Notes under the pieces: model-generated
Database searches by the model: none
What the model was told of the DNA's origin: nothing
The model's input: only the letters and a program-made list of their open reading frames with translations
Translations under genes and position numbers: made by a program
Source of the DNA: Harmothoe impar
Lineage: Eukaryota > Annelida > Polychaeta > Phyllodocida > Polynoidae
Length of the DNA: 64,000 bases
Direction of reading: 5' to 3'
Assembly: GCA_947462335.1 (NCBI GenBank)
Contig: OX381720.1
Coordinates: 4,719,501-4,783,500, forward strand
Part shown: positions 62,501 through 64,000 of the stretch, one piece after another
How positions within the stretch are numbered: position 1 is the first letter of the stretch
How the letters are laid out: every line of letters begins with the position of its first letter

Positions 62501-63429
62501 ACATGAATGTTGCCGAGTTGGAGAATCCACTGGATCTTGCACTAGAGTCCTCTGAGTGTTCACCAGATCTCATTGAGATGCTGCTGAAATTTGGTGCAGC
62601 CATCAATGATACAGTCAAACGGGGAAAACCATTAATCCATAGGCTGTCCGAGTTCATCTTCCATTATCAGCACATGTTTCTACAAAAGCAGCTTGATCTT
62701 AACTTCCTGCGCGGAGGCAACATCTACGTGGAGGATAGTCGACACAGAACTGCCATGGAGTGTGCTGCTGGGCGCGATGGTCACAGTAACAGTGTCAGAT
62801 GGCTCATCAGGCATGGAGCAGACACAATATCAAAGGTTGGTTTACTCAAAGACCATTTTATGCACTCTCATCGGAGCAGCTTTCCTGAAATCCTGCACTC
62901 TCATCGGAGCCGCTTTCCTGAAATCCTGCTAATCCTGCTGCAGGCTGGTATGAGGGTCTCACATGGAGCACAGACCCAGCTCAGCAACATGGAGGTGGCC
63001 ATCTCAGCCTGGCTGAAGCACAAGACTCAAAACCATCGAGCCCTTGAAAGAACTATACAAGGTATGTGGGACCAGTTAGAGAAAGCTGAGAAAGGGGAAC
63101 ATCAGAAGATACAGGGGGATATCTGGAAATCTACCTTTCCTGAGTATTGGCCCCAGCAGATGGTGGACTTGCAGGAATTCAGTGATGAATCACTCCAAGT
63201 CTACCCTGAAGCTGTTGATGTCAGTCACTTTGAGGAAATTGCACAACAATATCAAAGTACTTTGGACCTGATTCAAAGAATATCAGAGTTTCTGAGTCAG
63301 CCCCAGTCCCTACAGTGGTACTGCCGCCGCTGTGTGCGGGAGAACCTGGTGTCCCTTCAGCCATCTGTAGTGAGGAGGCTCCCAGGACCCTCAAGACTGA
63401 AACGCTACATCCTGTGTCATGAGATATGA
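59542..63429 (+). CDS. Giant ankyrin-repeat protein with C-terminal SOCS box (ASB-like), single exon
   Basis: 1,295 residues in one exon. Residues 1-60 are acidic and Ser/Asp-rich. From about 95 to 1100 there are ankyrin repeats with the LLLxHGADPN signature arranged in a higher-order unit of three: VQLLLxHGANPN then RTALHxAVxxG-TEGVKMLLDAGAKC then CPPDLIELLLxHGADPNDHDD. About seven such triplets can be counted. Residues 1256-1295 form a SOCS box: an Elongin-C-binding BC-box (LQWYCRRCVRENL) and a Cul5-box-like LPGPSRLKRYIL. SOCS-box ankyrin proteins bring substrates to Elongin-BC/Cullin-5 ubiquitin ligases; the substrate here is unknown. Vertebrate ASB proteins are mostly 300-600 residues, so this is unusually long. 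One triplet is internally deleted around residues 640-660 (HGANHCSTDL). No intron interrupts the coding region. Confidence 0.92.
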   Translation: MAEWWGSELHDSFEDFYVPSDSSDSNESNDTVDISDWTNDQDSNQKRSVIIQKLIANENLDDLRTILKSGWDVNEVLNIHKHCLEIIESMELLSYVINHIRNNVYLVKVVQLLLAHGANPNLAHRVNTREGHILVNPDRARRMEIERDGEQKPLHRTALDVAVFEGTTEVVKILLDAGAKCTASDKLKTPLALASQTYNCPPDVIKLLLKHGADPNDHDDQTENIPLLLAIENCRFHERGTSLVQILLDHGANPNVVHKVDIGGYREAEWVHRTALHKAVESRSTEVVKMLLDAGAKCKMSDVIQNILIQAVQPQSDQPDLIELLLKHGADPNDHDDQIENIPLLNAVKEVHQNATYVVKLLLKYGANPNVTHRVKVGYLEGKSVQRTALQEAIERGRPGVVKLLLDAGANPSEFGELENPLALALCKNNRDYDIIELLLQHGADPNYHKTDQDLPLGYAITDCKLEPYHSRIVQLLLKHGADPNLAQSVNIGGYRDDKYVQQTALHKAVKVGLTEGVKMLLDAGAKCATSDGLQNLLALALTNYNCPPDLIELLLEHGADPNNHDDKLENIPLLKAIGKSGYGQNTTNIVKLLLEHGAHPNVTNHNDIHANQPKTTPLLEAIEIYSDYQNGTSTTTVQLLPEHGANHCSTDLIKLLLKHGVSPNDHDDQRDNVPLLRAIMIKDMKVLQLLLHRGANPNVSYRQDVETSTEKITVERTALHEAVRQGWTEGVKLLLDAGAKFVTSGQFGKIENPLALALQKERCPSDLLELLLKLGVHPNDHDDQHNNTPLINAFGAVKSLKHWGENIDPTNVRLLLEHGANPNATFRVNKSGDGGIEKVQRTALHIATRCAWTEGVKMLLEAGAKCIMSDALQSLLMLALRNHDCHPDLIELLLEHGADPNNHKSDKAIPLPQAIHTVRNIVDLSRFVQLLLEHGANPNVLHRVDIRLYYDEYDEGVWVQRTPIHEAASRGWTEGVKMLLDAGAEYMNVAELENPLDLALESSECSPDLIEMLLKFGAAINDTVKRGKPLIHRLSEFIFHYQHMFLQKQLDLNFLRGGNIYVEDSRHRTAMECAAGRDGHSNSVRWLIRHGADTISKVGLLKDHFMHSHRSSFPEILHSHRSRFPEILLILLQAGMRVSHGAQTQLSNMEVAISAWLKHKTQNHRALERTIQGMWDQLEKAEKGEHQKIQGDIWKSTFPEYWPQQMVDLQEFSDESLQVYPEAVDVSHFEEIAQQYQSTLDLIQRISEFLSQPQSLQWYCRRCVRENLVSLQPSVVRRLPGPSRLKRYILCHEI
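62862..62927 (+). repeat. 33-bp in-frame tandem duplication in the ankyrin gene
   Basis: 'actctcatcggagc(a/c)gct' plus 'ttcctgaaatcctgc' occurs twice in a row, giving HSHRSSFPEIL followed by HSHRSRFPEIL. The copies differ by a single base or so, so the duplication is recent or kept identical by conversion. Confidence 0.85.
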
Positions 63430-64000
63430 GCTTTCTACAATCCGAATGCTCCATTAACTGAAATAGGCTGACCCCCATAATGTACTGGCAATACTATGAG
63501 ACACATCTTACACTGATATCAATGCTGTATGAATAATTATTAAAGCAAATATAAGTCAGAATGTCCTGTTTGGTGTAGGAAATATGAAATAACACTATAC
63601 ATGTAAAGGCTTAGGTTTCATCACTATATTTTATACTACAATGCAACACAGTTAACATGCACAATTATCTTATACTCTACAGCTAAATGCTTGACATGTA
63701 TAGTGTAAACATCAAATTGACCGTCTAGATGAATCAGTTCTTCATGTCACTTGAAACCGTGCATTAACCATTAAGGAGCAAGGGAGCTTACATAAAAGGC
63801 ACAACGGTCTCTGAACCCATAGCCGATAAATGGTAGAATACTCTAAAATCCAGTTAATCCCAACTGTCACAGTTCAGTAATTAGGCAGTTCTTATAACAG
63901 CAATACCCTCTCTATCGTCTGGATGTGGGAGCGTTTATGGAGCTGCTCCCGCCATAGGTCCAACTGTTAATGATTACCTTGATCAAATATGTCACTAATT
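63430..64000. other. 3' flank of the ankyrin gene with polyadenylation signal; nothing else recognised
   Basis: An ATTAAA lies at 63539-63544, about 110 bp after the TGA, and is the likely polyadenylation signal. The remaining 450 bp show no gene or repeat, apart from a weak 'ccattaagga' that recalls one end of the palindromic family. Confidence 0.5.

Noticed and set aside
59823..63478. Many minus-strand frames opposite the ankyrin gene
   Set aside because: They repeat with the ankyrin module period and are shadows of the plus-strand gene.

Overview
This window is animal nuclear DNA: genes split by GT-AG introns, polyadenylation signals, and a very dense, diverse load of transposable elements. 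A natriuretic-peptide-type receptor guanylyl cyclase, a large ankyrin/SOCS-box protein and a Ngaro/DIRS-type tyrosine-recombinase retrotransposon together suggest a marine invertebrate, perhaps a non-vertebrate deuterostome such as amphioxus, a hemichordate or an echinoderm. The species cannot be fixed from the sequence alone.

Layout. From 1 to 36.5 kb there is no convincing host gene. This part is a mosaic of mobile DNA. It holds a broken non-LTR reverse transcriptase (1330-3105, minus) split by a TTAA-flanked element, and several families of terminal-inverted-repeat (TIR) elements. It also holds a 2.25-kb element carrying a cysteine-rich 'GCDT' ORF (13354-15605), and minisatellites at 8.2-9.7, 28.9-29.9 and 32.0-32.7 kb. 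A Ngaro-like retrotransposon lies on the minus strand (19565-25106, order gag, RT/RNase H, tyrosine recombinase). Its gag zinc knuckle is interrupted by a 918-bp DNA transposon with a 7-bp target duplication.

From 36,589 to 55,152 (plus) lies a complete receptor guanylyl cyclase gene. I assembled 23 exons whose phases all agree; they give 3,186 nt, or 1,061 codons plus stop correction as stated in the entry. They encode a signal peptide, ligand-binding domain, one membrane helix, a degenerate kinase-homology domain, a dimerisation helix and an intact cyclase domain. Many of its introns hold small palindromic or TIR elements, some within about 20 bp of a splice site.

From 59,542 to 63,429 (plus) a single uninterrupted ORF encodes a 1,295-residue ankyrin-repeat protein ending in a SOCS box. 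It is therefore probably a substrate receptor of an Elongin-BC/Cullin-5 ubiquitin ligase. The two host genes are convergent with nothing visible and are functionally unrelated as far as I can tell.

Several repeat families occur two to nine times in the window. In two cases the repaired 'empty site' is visible in an interrupted reading frame, which fixes the element ends and the target duplication (TTAA and CCCACAT). I ran no database search; family names beyond the obvious protein domains are avoided or marked as inference. Note that both host genes run in the same (plus) direction, so they are tandem, not convergent: the sentence above calling them convergent should be read as 'neighbouring, same strand'.
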